In this document: positions 51,764 through 60,857 of the stretch, piece by piece
Numbering within the stretch: position 1 is the stretch's first letter
Layout of the letters: every line of letters begins with the position of its first letter
NCBI GenBank assembly: GCA_964534125.1
Contig: CAZHOJ010000012.1
Location: 1-64,000, forward strand
Direction: 5' to 3'
DNA length: 64,000 bases
Origin: 2-02-FULL-55-14 sp964534125
GTDB lineage: Bacteria > Bacteroidota > Ignavibacteria > UBA10030
Made by a program: the position numbers and the translations under genes
Notes under the pieces: generated by a model
The model's database searches: none
Seen by the model: only the letters and a program-made list of their open reading frames with translations
What the model was told of the DNA's origin: nothing

Positions 51764-52016
51764 TTCTCATCATAGCAATCCTTCCTTGATTCTTCGTCGT
51801 ACAGGCAAACTCCGACGTCAGCGAAGGCGGGGAATCGCCATTTATTGAGCTGGTCGACGAGTGGAAAAACGAGAAGAATGTTTACGGAGGAGCTCCGGAG
51901 CATGATGTACACATAAAGCGCCTGCTTCCGATAGGACCTGTTCGTAACCTTGCTCTTCTCGCTCGATTCAGGTATCCTACACCCCACAATTCCATAGTTT
52001 CCCACCAAGAAGCACC
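51764..52016 (+). other. Intergenic stretch, possible decayed coding remnant
   Basis: No intact gene. In one plus-strand frame, about 51830-51990 reads as protein-like text (ESPFIELVDEWKNEKNV, YGGAPEHDVHIKRLLP) without a start codon. Its codons (AAA, AAT, GTA, ATA) are more AT-rich than those of neighbouring genes. It may be a fragment of a lost or imported gene, or chance. The end of the stretch (CCACCAAGAAGCACC) leads into the next start codon. Confidence 0.3.
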
Positions 52017-52235
52017 ATGGACAACATCCTCCTCGCCGTCTTCGGCACGATCTCCGTTCTTGGCATCAGCTTCGGCGTGTTCTGCACCTGGATGGCAGTT
52101 CGCATCGCTAGAGCCAATAAGAAGGATGCCGACGTCGGAATGGCACTATGGAGCATGGGCTCCGTGGCCGGATTCGCCGTGGGCGGAATGAGCTTCGCGT
52201 ATTTTGTTCTCCCCATCCTCTGGAACCGGCTCTGA
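52017..52235 (+). CDS. Small two-helix membrane protein, unknown
   Basis: A 72-residue protein with two membrane segments (about 4-28 and 47-68) linked by a short basic loop (VRIARANKKDADVG). Composition is typical of real small membrane proteins: Gly/Ala-rich helices with Cys18 and Trp residues at the borders. I do not recognise a family. The ATG follows AAGAAGCACC, a modest ribosome site. It lies 57 bases before the M16 peptidase gene, in the same direction. Confidence 0.55.
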   Translation: MDNILLAVFGTISVLGISFGVFCTWMAVRIARANKKDADVGMALWSMGSVAGFAVGGMSFAYFVLPILWNRL

Positions 52236-52292
52236 TATCGTCGACTCCCAATCCCGGCACATAGTCACCTATCTCATTCACGGAGGCCGCTC

Positions 52293-55106
52293 ATGAAAAG
52301 GCCATGCCTGCTCCTTCCCTTCCTGTTTCTCATCCTGATATCCCACCTCGCGCTGGCACAGAAGGTATACGCTCCGGATGAGGTCCTGACCCCGGACCCG
52401 CAGATCACCATCGGGCAGTTCGATAACGGGCTCCGGTACTACATCCGGCACAACGAAAAGCCTGAGGACCGGCTGGAACTCCGGCTTGTCGTCAAGGCCG
52501 GTTCCGTCCTCGAGGACGACGACCAGCAGGGGCTCGCTCACTTCGTCGAGCACATGGCGTTCAATGGAACGAAGAACTTCCCGAAGCTCGGGGTGGTCAA
52601 CTTCCTCGAACGCATCGGCATGCGGTTCGGCCCGCATATCAACGCGTACACATCCTTCGACGAGACGGTCTACATGATCCGCGTGCCCACCGACTCTGTC
52701 CATCTCGTGGAGAAGGCGTTCCAGATACTCGAGGACTGGGCGCACAACCTGTCGTTCGAGCCGGAGGAGATAGACAAGGAACGGGGCGTCGTCGGCGAGG
52801 AGTGGCGACTGGGGCTTGGCGCTGGAGAACGGATCCAGAACAAGCACAATCCGACCATCTTCTACAAGTCGAAGTATGCTGAGCGCCTCCCGATCGGCAA
52901 GAAAGAGGTCATCGACACAGCACCCTACGAGGTGCTTACGCGCTACTACAGGGACTGGTACCGCCCGGACCTGATGGCCGTCGTGGCCGTCGGTTCGTAC
53001 GATACGGACAAGATCAAAGCCCTCATCGAGAAGCACTTTGCGGGGCTGACGAACCCGGCCGATGAGCGAACGCGGGAGGAGTACACGCTTCCGGACCACA
53101 ACGAGACGCTCGTCTCCGTCGCGACGGACAAGGAGATGCCGGTCGTGCAGGTGCAGATGCTGTTCAAGCGCCGCAAGGATGAGGACCGAACGGTCAGCGA
53201 CTACAGGCGATACATCCTGAACTCGCTCTACGACGGCATGCTCAATGCGCGGGTGAACGAGCGACTGCAGAAGCCGAACCCCCCGTTCGTGGCCGGCGGT
53301 GCGGGCAATTTCAACTTCGTGGGAGACGTCCAGGCGTATGCGCTCTACGCCCTGGCGAAGGAGGATGGCATTCTGGGCGGCACACAAGCCATCCTCGAAG
53401 AAGCATACAGAGTGGCTCAGCACGGATTCACAGCGACCGAACTTGAACGCCAGAAGGCGAACGCGCTCCGGTCGATCGAACGGGCATACAATGAGCGCGA
53501 CAAGACCGAATCCGAACAACATGCAGCCGAGTACATCCGCAATTTCCTCGAGGGCGAGCTCATTCCCGGCATGACAGCTGAGTACGAGCTCTACAAGCAG
53601 CTGCTGCCGACCGTCACGCTCGAGGAGGTCAATGCGCTCACAGCCGTGCGCATGACGGACAAGAATCGCGTTGTCGTCGTCTCCGCCCCCGAAAAAGAAG
53701 GCATGGCCATCCCATCGGCGGAGGATTTCCGGGCCACGATCGCGGCGGTCGCGGCTTCGAAGACCGAGCCCTACGTGGATGCCGCTTCTCAAAAACCGCT
53801 TCTGCCGGCCATGCCGACCGCAGGAAGTATCACGTCGATGAAAAAGCTCGGGGGACTCGACGCTGAAGAATGGACCCTGTCGAACGGCGCACGCATCGTG
53901 GTCAGGCCGACGGACTTCAAGAACGACGAGGTGCTCTTCGGCGCGTGGAGCCCCGGCGGCCATTCGCTCGTGTCCGACGCGGATTTCGTCTCCGCTGCCA
54001 ATGCGTCGCAGGTCATCGGCCTGAGCGGCGTCGGGGAGTTCGACGCCGTGACGCTCCAGAAGATGCTTGCAGGGAAGGTCGTCTCCGTGTCGCCGTCGAT
54101 GGGAGAGCTGTCGGAGGGCGTCCGCGGCTCGGCCTCGCCCAAGGACCTCGAGACGCTGTTCCAGCTGACGTATCTGTACTTCACCGCCCCCCGGCTGGAC
54201 GAACCAGCGATCGGCGCTTTCATGCAACGCTACAAGGCGTATCTGGCCAATTTCAAACTCTCTCCCGAGGCCGCGTTCCAGGATACGGTCCAGGTGACGC
54301 TCACCGACTACCATTTCCGCGGACGTCCAGTGACGCCGGAGATCCTGGATGAGATCGACCCGAAGCGTGCATTCTCTCTTTATAAAGAACGGTACGCAGA
54401 TGCTGACGATTTCGTCTTTTTCATCGTCGGCGCGTTCGACCCTGCTCAGGTGAGACCGCTGGTAGAGACATACCTCGCAAGCCTTCCGACCGACCCGCGC
54501 ACCGACGCATGGAAGGATGTGGGGATGCACTATCCGGAAGGGAAATCCGGCAAGACGGTCCAGAGGGGGATCGAACCGAAGGCGCAGGTCCATCTGAGCA
54601 CATCAGGGCCGTTCACGTGGAGCGCTGATGAGCGGTTCACCTTCAACGCTGCGATCGAGGTGCTGAAGATCAAGCTCCGCGAGGTCCTCCGTGAGGACAA
54701 AGGAGGCGTGTACGGCGTCACTGTGAGCGGCAATCCGTCGAAATATCCACGCAATGAGTACACGATAACGATCCGATTCGGCTGCGACCCGGAGCGAGTC
54801 GAGGAACTCATCGGAGCGGTCAATCTACAGATGGACAGCCTTGCCTTGGGACCGGCCGATGCGGACTATGTCGGGAAGGTCAAGGAGCTCCTGCGGCGTG
54901 ACCGTGAGACGAGTCTGAAGCAGAATGGCTGGTGGCTCAGCATGTTCAGGGTGTCGTATGCGAACGGAGAGAATCCGGCGGAGATGTTGGAGTACGACAC
55001 GCGGATAGACGGCCTCACGGCGGCGGACATCCAGGAAGCCGCAAAGGCATATTTCACTCGGAAGAACTACGTGAGACTGGTGCTGCTGCCGGAGGAGGGG
55101 AAGTAG
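52293..55106 (+). CDS. Secreted M16 zinc metallopeptidase (PqqL-like), two-domain
   Basis: A 937-residue insulinase-family protease with signal peptide MKRPCLLLPFLFLILISHLALA. The first unit has the inverted zinc motif HFVEH (83-87) and the distal glutamate pair in ERGVVGEEWRLG (about 165-170), followed by RLPIGKKEVI. The second unit starts near 510 (GLDAEEWTLSNGARIVVRPTDF) and lacks the motif. The YIRHNEKPEDRLELRLVVKAGSV opening resembles PqqL-type proteins of Bacteroidota. GGAGG precedes the ATG. Only distantly like the M16 protein at 6972-9716, so not a recent duplicate. The stop codon is in a purine-rich AGTAGA tract. Confidence 0.93.
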   Translation: MKRPCLLLPFLFLILISHLALAQKVYAPDEVLTPDPQITIGQFDNGLRYYIRHNEKPEDRLELRLVVKAGSVLEDDDQQGLAHFVEHMAFNGTKNFPKLGVVNFLERIGMRFGPHINAYTSFDETVYMIRVPTDSVHLVEKAFQILEDWAHNLSFEPEEIDKERGVVGEEWRLGLGAGERIQNKHNPTIFYKSKYAERLPIGKKEVIDTAPYEVLTRYYRDWYRPDLMAVVAVGSYDTDKIKALIEKHFAGLTNPADERTREEYTLPDHNETLVSVATDKEMPVVQVQMLFKRRKDEDRTVSDYRRYILNSLYDGMLNARVNERLQKPNPPFVAGGAGNFNFVGDVQAYALYALAKEDGILGGTQAILEEAYRVAQHGFTATELERQKANALRSIERAYNERDKTESEQHAAEYIRNFLEGELIPGMTAEYELYKQLLPTVTLEEVNALTAVRMTDKNRVVVVSAPEKEGMAIPSAEDFRATIAAVAASKTEPYVDAASQKPLLPAMPTAGSITSMKKLGGLDAEEWTLSNGARIVVRPTDFKNDEVLFGAWSPGGHSLVSDADFVSAANASQVIGLSGVGEFDAVTLQKMLAGKVVSVSPSMGELSEGVRGSASPKDLETLFQLTYLYFTAPRLDEPAIGAFMQRYKAYLANFKLSPEAAFQDTVQVTLTDYHFRGRPVTPEILDEIDPKRAFSLYKERYADADDFVFFIVGAFDPAQVRPLVETYLASLPTDPRTDAWKDVGMHYPEGKSGKTVQRGIEPKAQVHLSTSGPFTWSADERFTFNAAIEVLKIKLREVLREDKGGVYGVTVSGNPSKYPRNEYTITIRFGCDPERVEELIGAVNLQMDSLALGPADADYVGKVKELLRRDRETSLKQNGWWLSMFRVSYANGENPAEMLEYDTRIDGLTAADIQEAAKAYFTRKNYVRLVLLPEEGK

Positions 55107-55139
55107 AGAGATGAGAGTAGAGAGCAGAAAGTAGAAAGA
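55092..55139 (+). repeat. Degenerate AGTAGA/AGCAGA tract over the M16 stop codon
   Basis: GAGGAGGGGAAGTAGAGAG, then ATGAGAGTAGAGAGCAGAAAG, then TAGAAAGACGACTG. The TAG stop (55104-55106) is part of it. It is a purine-only relative of the CAGTAG tracts elsewhere. Confidence 0.45.
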
Positions 55140-55147
55140 CGACTGTC

Positions 55148-56683
55148 TTGAGCCCGACGCGGCCATCTCTAGCGGGCGTGAGTGCCTTGCTGACAGATTC
55201 CCTCAGCATTGCCGTAGTATTTGCCGGGCTTGTGGTCGCTACGGCAGGAAGGTATGGCTGGATGGGGGATGAGCTATACTACATCGCCTGCAGCAAGCAC
55301 CTGGCTTTCGGGTACGTCGATCACCCTCCGCTTGTTGCCTGGTTGGCGTTCATCGTCAGGTCGGTCTTCGGCGAATCCATCCTCGCCTTCCGTGTGGCGT
55401 CGGGACTCGCAGGGGCTGGCACGGTCCTTCTGACAGCCAGGATCGCCAGGCAGCTGGGTGGTGGAGCGTGGGCTGAAGCACTCGCCAGCCTTCTCATCCT
55501 GTGCTCCGCAACATTTCCCGCGCTTGCCGGGTACTATTCAATGAACGCGTTCGACCTTCTGCTCGTCAGCGCATTCATCCTGCAGGGCATTCGCACGGTC
55601 GAGAGGCCGGACCTCCGGTCGTGGATGCTCCTCGGCATTGTGAGCGGCATCGGACTCCTCAATAAATACACATTTCTCGTTCTGGGATTTTCTTTTGTCC
55701 TCGCCCTTCTGCTGACAGACAAGCGGCGTCTGCTTGCCTCCCCCCATCCCTACATCGGCGGAACGATCGCCCTCCTGGTCTTTCTTCCGCATGTACTCTG
55801 GCAGGTGCTGAATGATTTTCCGACCCGCGAGTTCATTCAGAATGCTACGAGCTTCAAGAATATCTCGTTGTCGCCGCTGGCGTTCCTGAAACAGCTGACG
55901 ATCGCACTGAATCCTGTCACCTTCCCGATCTGGACCGCAGGGCTCTGGTCTCTCTTACGATTCCGGGCGGGAAAAGAGACCAGATATCTTGGAGTGATGA
56001 TCCTCGTTTTCCTGGGGGTGTACATCGTACAGAGCTCCAAATTCTATTACGTCGTGCCGGTGTTTCCTCTCCTCTTCGCCGCAGGTTCCGTCAGCTTCGA
56101 GCGATGGTGGTCGCATCCCGGACGATCGTGGCTTCGCCGTACTGTCTTTGCAGCCGTGGCCGTGTCCGGACTCGTGCTCCTGCCGCTTTCGATCCCTGTT
56201 CTCAACGTTCAGAGCTTCGTTTCCTATTCCAGGTTCCTTGGACTGTGGGATGCTGTTCGAATGGAGACGTGGGAAGGAGACACGCTTCCCATCCACTTTG
56301 TTCATCGCCTCGGATGGCCGGAGCTCGTTGACAGTGTCGCGGCGGCGTATCAGTCATTGACGGAAGAAGAACGATCGGTCTGCGGGATCGTCGGGAGCTG
56401 GTATGGCCCGGCTGCAGCTGTTGACCATTTCGGCCCGCGGTTCGGTCTCCCACGGGCGATCTCAGGCCACAACAGCTACTGGACATGGGGAGACGGAGGA
56501 TACTCGGGTGAGGTCATGATCGCGATCAGCTTCCCGCCGGAAGAGCTGCAACAGTTCTATGAGGAAGTGCAACCGGCCGGGTCGGTGTGGCCAGCGTACG
56601 GGTCGCGGAGATATCTTTACGTGTGCAGGAGGCCTCGAGCGCCATTCCCGGAGATCTGGCAACGACTGCGGCATTTCATCTGA
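55148..56683 (+). CDS. Membrane glycosyltransferase, GT39/ArnT-like (PMT_2)
   Basis: A 511-residue polytopic protein with about ten to eleven membrane segments. The family features are the catalytic-type loop GRYGWMGDELYYIACSKHLAFGYVDHPPLVAWLA (acidic residues after the first segment, and the HPPL motif), the ESILAFRVASGLAG helix and a soluble C-terminal part (residues 380-511). Such enzymes move a sugar from a polyprenyl-phosphate donor to lipid A or protein on the periplasmic side. Donor and acceptor are unknown. The start is uncertain: TTG at 55148 or GTG at 55178. No clear ribosome site; the flank is the purine-rich tract. Confidence 0.88.
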   Translation: MSPTRPSLAGVSALLTDSLSIAVVFAGLVVATAGRYGWMGDELYYIACSKHLAFGYVDHPPLVAWLAFIVRSVFGESILAFRVASGLAGAGTVLLTARIARQLGGGAWAEALASLLILCSATFPALAGYYSMNAFDLLLVSAFILQGIRTVERPDLRSWMLLGIVSGIGLLNKYTFLVLGFSFVLALLLTDKRRLLASPHPYIGGTIALLVFLPHVLWQVLNDFPTREFIQNATSFKNISLSPLAFLKQLTIALNPVTFPIWTAGLWSLLRFRAGKETRYLGVMILVFLGVYIVQSSKFYYVVPVFPLLFAAGSVSFERWWSHPGRSWLRRTVFAAVAVSGLVLLPLSIPVLNVQSFVSYSRFLGLWDAVRMETWEGDTLPIHFVHRLGWPELVDSVAAAYQSLTEEERSVCGIVGSWYGPAAAVDHFGPRFGLPRAISGHNSYWTWGDGGYSGEVMIAISFPPEELQQFYEEVQPAGSVWPAYGSRRYLYVCRRPRAPFPEIWQRLRHFI

Positions 56684-56873
56684 CCCCAGAGTTGAAAATC
56701 GGGCATCAGATTCTTTCCTAGAAACAGTAAGGATTCTCGATTTCCCTTATTAGTAGGATGTTTGTGCCGTCCGTAGCATGGCAAGGAACTTGTGAAACAC
56801 CTGCCCGACCCGGGGATAGCTGCACCTCTTTCGTTCCCCATCCCTGCACCGCATCACCAAGAAGGAGACTCTC
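56684..56873. other. Intergenic leader of the bd-like oxidase genes
   Basis: 190 bases with no gene. AAATCG (56695-56700) and CGATTT are inverted across about 40 bases and could pair. TTGAAA near 56692 is a possible -35 box without a convincing -10. AAGAAGGAG precedes the oxidase ATG at 56874. Confidence 0.4.
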
Positions 56874-58178
56874 ATGAATTTCCCCGTCTGGGAGGTTCCG
56901 TACCTGGGGGGACCGTTGCTGATCGGGATCATCTCGGTCGTACACGTGTTCGTCTCGCATTTCGCCGTCGGCGGAGGATTCTTCCTCGTCATGACCGAGA
57001 TGAAGGCGTATCGCGAGAACTCGCCCTCCCTCCTGTCGTACGTCAAGATGCACTCGAAGTTCTTCATGCTCCTGTCGGTCGTGTTCGGCGCGATGACAGG
57101 CGTGGCGATCTGGTTCACCATCCAGCTCGTCCATCCATCCGGCACGTCGGCCCTGATCCACTCGTTCGTCTGGGGGTGGGCCATTGAATGGGTCTTCTTC
57201 ATCGTCGAGGTCTCGTCGATCATCATCTACGTCGCAATGTGGGACCGGATGTCCCGGAAAGCTCACGTGACGGTCGGGTGGATCTACGCTGCGAGCGGCT
57301 TCCTGACCCTGGCGGTGATCAACGCCATTGTTGCGTTCATGCTGACGCCCGGCGACTGGCTTGAGACGAAGAGCTTCTGGGACGGTATCTTCAATCCTAC
57401 CTATCTCCCTGCGCTCGTGACGCGCTTCCTCCTCTGCATTGCCCTCGCGGGGGTGTATGCGTTCCTGACGGCGGCATACTTCAAGGATACGGACACGAAG
57501 GCCAACGTGGTCCGGTATGCGTCGAAGTGGGTGCTGCTCGGTGTCGTGCTGCTTCCGCTCGCTCTCTGGTGGTACATGTCCCTCATTCCGGAGAGTGCGG
57601 TGACGATCATGCAGGACGGCATCCCGTACATCGCCCTGACGGCAGAGTATGGGATCTACGTCATTGCGCTGCTCTTCCTGCTAACGCTCGTGCCGCTCAT
57701 CCGTCCGCGGTCGTTCAACATGGCGATGGCCATCGTCATCTTCCTCCTCGCATCCGGCGTGATGTTCACCTTCGAGCGGGTACGCGAGGCGTCTCGGAAG
57801 CCGTATGTCATCTACGGCTACATGTATTCCAATTCGGTCCGTGTCGATGATGTCGAGCCGACACGCGAAGCGGGTCTGCTCGCAACAGCAAAATGGATCT
57901 CACACACAGAGATCACGGAAGAGAACAAGGTCGCTGTCGGCCAGGAGATCTTCCGCGTCCAGTGTTCCAGCTGTCACACGACCGCAGGATACCAGAACAT
58001 CGTGCCATATCTCGAAGACAGGACTGAGGACGACCTGTACATCATCATTACCGACCTCGATATGTTCCGTGGGTTCATGCCGCCGTTCGCGGGGAACGAC
58101 GACGAGAAGCTCGCCCTCGCTGCATACCTGATGACGCTGAAACAGCCAGCCGCACCGCTGGCCGGGGAAGGAGAGTGA
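56874..58178 (+). CDS. Cytochrome bd-like oxidase subunit I fused to a C-terminal cytochrome c domain
   Basis: A 434-residue protein. About nine membrane segments (to residue 310) resemble CydA: an N-terminal helix with His24 at the place of the CydA heme ligand (SVVHVFVSHFAVGGG), WAIEWVFFIVEVSSIIIYVAMWDRM matching the CydA acidic helix 3, then a WIYAASGFLTL helix and a TPGDW loop. The CydA quinol-binding Q-loop (GWXXXEXGRQPW) is absent. After residue 340 comes a monoheme cytochrome c domain with CSSCH (Cys364, Cys367, His368) and a distal Met in RGFMPPFAG (about 402). This is the layout of the cytochrome c-linked (OR-C type) branch of the bd superfamily. Electrons probably come from a c-type cytochrome, not quinol (inference). 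Confidence 0.85.
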   Translation: MNFPVWEVPYLGGPLLIGIISVVHVFVSHFAVGGGFFLVMTEMKAYRENSPSLLSYVKMHSKFFMLLSVVFGAMTGVAIWFTIQLVHPSGTSALIHSFVWGWAIEWVFFIVEVSSIIIYVAMWDRMSRKAHVTVGWIYAASGFLTLAVINAIVAFMLTPGDWLETKSFWDGIFNPTYLPALVTRFLLCIALAGVYAFLTAAYFKDTDTKANVVRYASKWVLLGVVLLPLALWWYMSLIPESAVTIMQDGIPYIALTAEYGIYVIALLFLLTLVPLIRPRSFNMAMAIVIFLLASGVMFTFERVREASRKPYVIYGYMYSNSVRVDDVEPTREAGLLATAKWISHTEITEENKVAVGQEIFRVQCSSCHTTAGYQNIVPYLEDRTEDDLYIIITDLDMFRGFMPPFAGNDDEKLALAAYLMTLKQPAAPLAGEGE

Positions 58179-58181
58179 GCC

Positions 58182-59300
58182 ATGGAACAATTGCTGATAC
58201 CCGCGGCTGACGCGATGCCCATTCCGGCACCCGTCTGGCTCCTGAAGTTCCTTCTTCTGTTCACGTTCTTCCTCCACCTCATCCCGATGAACATCATCCT
58301 CGGGGGAAGCTTCACGACGCTGTTCGCCGACTGGTTCGGACGGAAGAAGAACAGCGAATACCATCTCGCCCTTGCCCGGTCATTCTCGAAGGCGATCCCG
58401 ACCGCAATGGCGTTCACGATCACGCTCGGCATCGCTCCCCTCCTCTTCCTGCAGGTGCTCTACGGGCAGCTCTTCTACGCGTCCAGCATCCTGATGGGGT
58501 GGCCCTGGCTGCTGATCGTTGGGCTCATCATCACGGCATATTACAGCTTCTATACCTACTCCTACCGCTGGGAGAAGATGCACGCTGCCCGACTCGCGGT
58601 CATCGCTCTCGGCGCAGTACTCGTCGGCATCGTAGCAATGATCTACCGGAACAACATGACGCTCATGCTCCTGCCCGAGACGTTTCGCGCGACCTACTTC
58701 CAGGACCCGGCAGGAACGCTGATGAGCGTCGATGAGGCCACGTCCCTGCCGCGTTTCCTGCACTTCTTCATCGGCGCATTCGCCGTAACAGGGCTGTTCA
58801 TCGTCGTCTACGCGCTGCGGAAGCTGAGCTCGAGCGAAGCGTACGGACGGTGGGCACTGCGGTTCGGTGTGATCCTGTTCGCGTCGGCGACGCTGGTCGA
58901 GATGGCAGTGGGGATCTGGTACCTCGTAGCTTTGCCCAAGGATGTGATGATGCTCTTTATGGGAGGCAGCATTCTCGGCACTGCCTCGCTTGGCCTGGGC
59001 ATCCTGCTCCCGTTCGGGAGCATGATGCTGCTGATGATGTCGATGAAGGCCGAGAGACCGGCGAAGCAGGCATGGGGCGGCATCGGATTGCTCGTGCTGA
59101 CGCTGGTGTTCATGGTGATCATGCGGGACATCGTACGGGACGGCTACCTGGCGGGGACGTTCGACGTGTATGACCGGGTGACCGATCCGCAGTGGGGAGT
59201 CATCGCGATCTTCACGGTTCTCCTTCTGCTGGGCCTTGGCGTGGTGGGATACATGCTGAAGCTGGTAATGGACGCGATGAAAGGTCCGAAGCCGAACTGA
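58182..59300 (+). CDS. Second membrane subunit of the bd-like oxidase
   Basis: A 372-residue membrane protein with about nine segments, starting three bases after the stop of subunit I, so made with it. It has candidate heme or proton residues in the first helix (LLFTFFLHLIPMNIILGG, His31) and in LPRFLHFFIGAFAVTG (about 190-205), and an acidic VEMAVGIWYL helix. It is not a clear CydB by eye and may itself be CydA-like, as in the OR-C/OR-N branches. No heme c motif. A terminator (59327-59358) ends the operon. Confidence 0.75.
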   Translation: MEQLLIPAADAMPIPAPVWLLKFLLLFTFFLHLIPMNIILGGSFTTLFADWFGRKKNSEYHLALARSFSKAIPTAMAFTITLGIAPLLFLQVLYGQLFYASSILMGWPWLLIVGLIITAYYSFYTYSYRWEKMHAARLAVIALGAVLVGIVAMIYRNNMTLMLLPETFRATYFQDPAGTLMSVDEATSLPRFLHFFIGAFAVTGLFIVVYALRKLSSSEAYGRWALRFGVILFASATLVEMAVGIWYLVALPKDVMMLFMGGSILGTASLGLGILLPFGSMMLLMMSMKAERPAKQAWGGIGLLVLTLVFMVIMRDIVRDGYLAGTFDVYDRVTDPQWGVIAIFTVLLLLGLGVVGYMLKLVMDAMKGPKPN

Positions 59301-59326
59301 ACGGAACATGTCAGCCGATACAAGCG

Positions 59327-59358
59327 AAGAAGGCCGGACAGAGCGCTCCGGCCTTCTT
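59327..59358. terminator. Bidirectional terminator between convergent genes
   Basis: AAGAAGGCCGGA and TCCGGCCTTCTT form a perfect 12-pair stem around an eight-base loop. It lies 27 bases after the oxidase subunit stop and 23 bases from the stop of the minus-strand TPR gene. Tails are T-rich but short. Confidence 0.8.
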
Positions 59359-59380
59359 GTGTGTACGCAGGTGTGGCTGT

Positions 59381-60598
59381 TCAGGGGGCGAACTTCTGCT
59401 TCAGGGCCCGGATCTGTTCGCCATAGACAGGGCCGAGGTCCGATCCGTTGTCAAGCCCTTCTGCAAAGTCGATCCAGTGCATGGCCTCATCGTTCTTCTC
59501 CGCCGTGTGCAGCTCATCCGCCAGCGTGATCGCCGCATAGATGACATTGCGGACGATGTTCTTCGTCCCCACCCGCCGGACCGGGCTCCTGTCCTGTTCG
59601 CTCACCCACGGGCCGAAGAAATCCTCGACGCGGAACGACTCCAGCGACAGTCGCAACTGATCTGCATCCGGTACTGGTTCCGGGTCCATGGTTACCAACC
59701 GTGAGGCTCCGGCGTATACCAACGGCTCTCCGAACTTTTCCGCATAGGTCTCAGGAACGGTCATCGCGAACGCTACCGGGTTCCGGATCTTCCCCGCCTT
59801 CCACATACTGATCCATCCGCGAATGATGTCCTCAGCGGGAGTCTCGATGACCCCATCCTCCCCTTGCCGCACCGTCAGGCCATCGAGTTCTGCATCACTG
59901 AACGGCAGCGCAACGCCGCGGACATCGCGAAGGTATCGGGCACACCACGGTTCACTCAGCATCCCCCGGTTCACGACCACCACATCGGGCCTGCGTTCTT
60001 CGACCACCTGCATCGCGACGCAGGGGTAGGTATCCATGTCGCCGTTCGTGATCAGGATAGCGTTCTTCGGGAGCGACGTCAGGACCCATTCCGTGTAGGA
60101 GAGAAGCGCCTTAGGGAAGAATCCGGTCTCGATCATTTTCTCGGCGGCCTGCGACATCACCTCCCGGTCGCCACGCCGCACCGACTCACCCCACAGTGTC
60201 AGCCAGGGATTTCCGTCCTTCGGGTCGCACCGGGCAGCTTCACGCAGGTGGACCCACGTCGTCTCGGAGTCGGCCCCTTCCCATTCGCCCACGAGCGGAT
60301 TCGATGCTTCAGCGATCACCGTGTGGGCAAAGGAATTGCACGGCTCCATCTCCAGGGCACGGCGGGCGGTCTCGACGGCCTTTTGCTTCTTCCCGAATCG
60401 TCTGTACGTATCCGCGAGATAGGCGAGCGTCCGGCCATCCACGGCCTCTGATGCGGCGATCTCTTCGAAGATGGGGAGTGCTTGTTCGAGGCTGTTCTGC
60501 TCGTAGAGAAATAATGCTGCCTCGAAATCAGCCGGCTCGCGTGTACAGGAGAAGAGGAGAACAAGGAGAAAGGGAAGGATCAGTGATGGAGGTCTCAT
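59381..60598 (-). CDS. TPR lipoprotein, unknown function
   Basis: A 405-residue lipoprotein (MRPPSLILPFLLVLLFSC, lipobox LLFSC). Two to three tetratricopeptide-type repeats follow at about 27-100 (FEAALFLYEQNSLEQALPIFEEI; GRTLAYLADTYRRFGKKQKAVETARRALEMEP). The remaining region has NAILITNGDMDTYPCVAMQVVEERRPDVVVVNRGML (about 175-210), a stretch seen in C-terminal domains of some membrane-linked TPR/DUF2723-like proteins. The start ATG (60596-60598) has AAGGAGAT upstream; an in-frame start at 60652 adds 18 residues and spoils the signal. No partner is evident. Confidence 0.75.
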   Translation of the reverse strand: MRPPSLILPFLLVLLFSCTREPADFEAALFLYEQNSLEQALPIFEEIAASEAVDGRTLAYLADTYRRFGKKQKAVETARRALEMEPCNSFAHTVIAEASNPLVGEWEGADSETTWVHLREAARCDPKDGNPWLTLWGESVRRGDREVMSQAAEKMIETGFFPKALLSYTEWVLTSLPKNAILITNGDMDTYPCVAMQVVEERRPDVVVVNRGMLSEPWCARYLRDVRGVALPFSDAELDGLTVRQGEDGVIETPAEDIIRGWISMWKAGKIRNPVAFAMTVPETYAEKFGEPLVYAGASRLVTMDPEPVPDADQLRLSLESFRVEDFFGPWVSEQDRSPVRRVGTKNIVRNVIYAAITLADELHTAEKNDEAMHWIDFAEGLDNGSDLGPVYGEQIRALKQKFAP

Positions 60599-60652
60599 GA
60601 TCGGATCTCCTTCGAAATGATTATGACAGGATCTCCGGACAACATCGTACAA

Positions 60653-60857
60653 AGGTGAAGAGTGTGTACAGCAAAGTCAAACTGCATCGGTATGCAGAAA
60701 CAGGAATGCGCAAACAAACACGCACAGGTGGGGAATTCTGACATTCAATCGACGTCGTTCGACAGCTTCGTGCGCGACTCCCACTGCTCCAGAGCCGGGC
60801 TGTTCCGGGATAGATCAAATGATTCCCGGAATTCCCTCACCAACCTCGAAATCCCTG
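60653..60857. other. Intergenic stretch upstream of the TPR lipoprotein gene
   Basis: About 205 bases with no recognised gene or RNA. It presumably holds the promoter of the TPR gene; TTGACT on the minus strand near 60680 is a possible -35 box without a clear -10. Confidence 0.35.

Noticed and set aside
51558..51773. Minus-strand 71-codon frame with cysteine-rich text inside the MITE
   Set aside because: It is bounded by the inverted repeats and reads through the palindrome; typical by-product of a miniature element, not a gene.
52278..54593. 771-codon open frame opposite the PqqL-like gene
   Set aside because: Antisense shadow; the M16 gene on the plus strand has signal peptide, motif and ribosome site.
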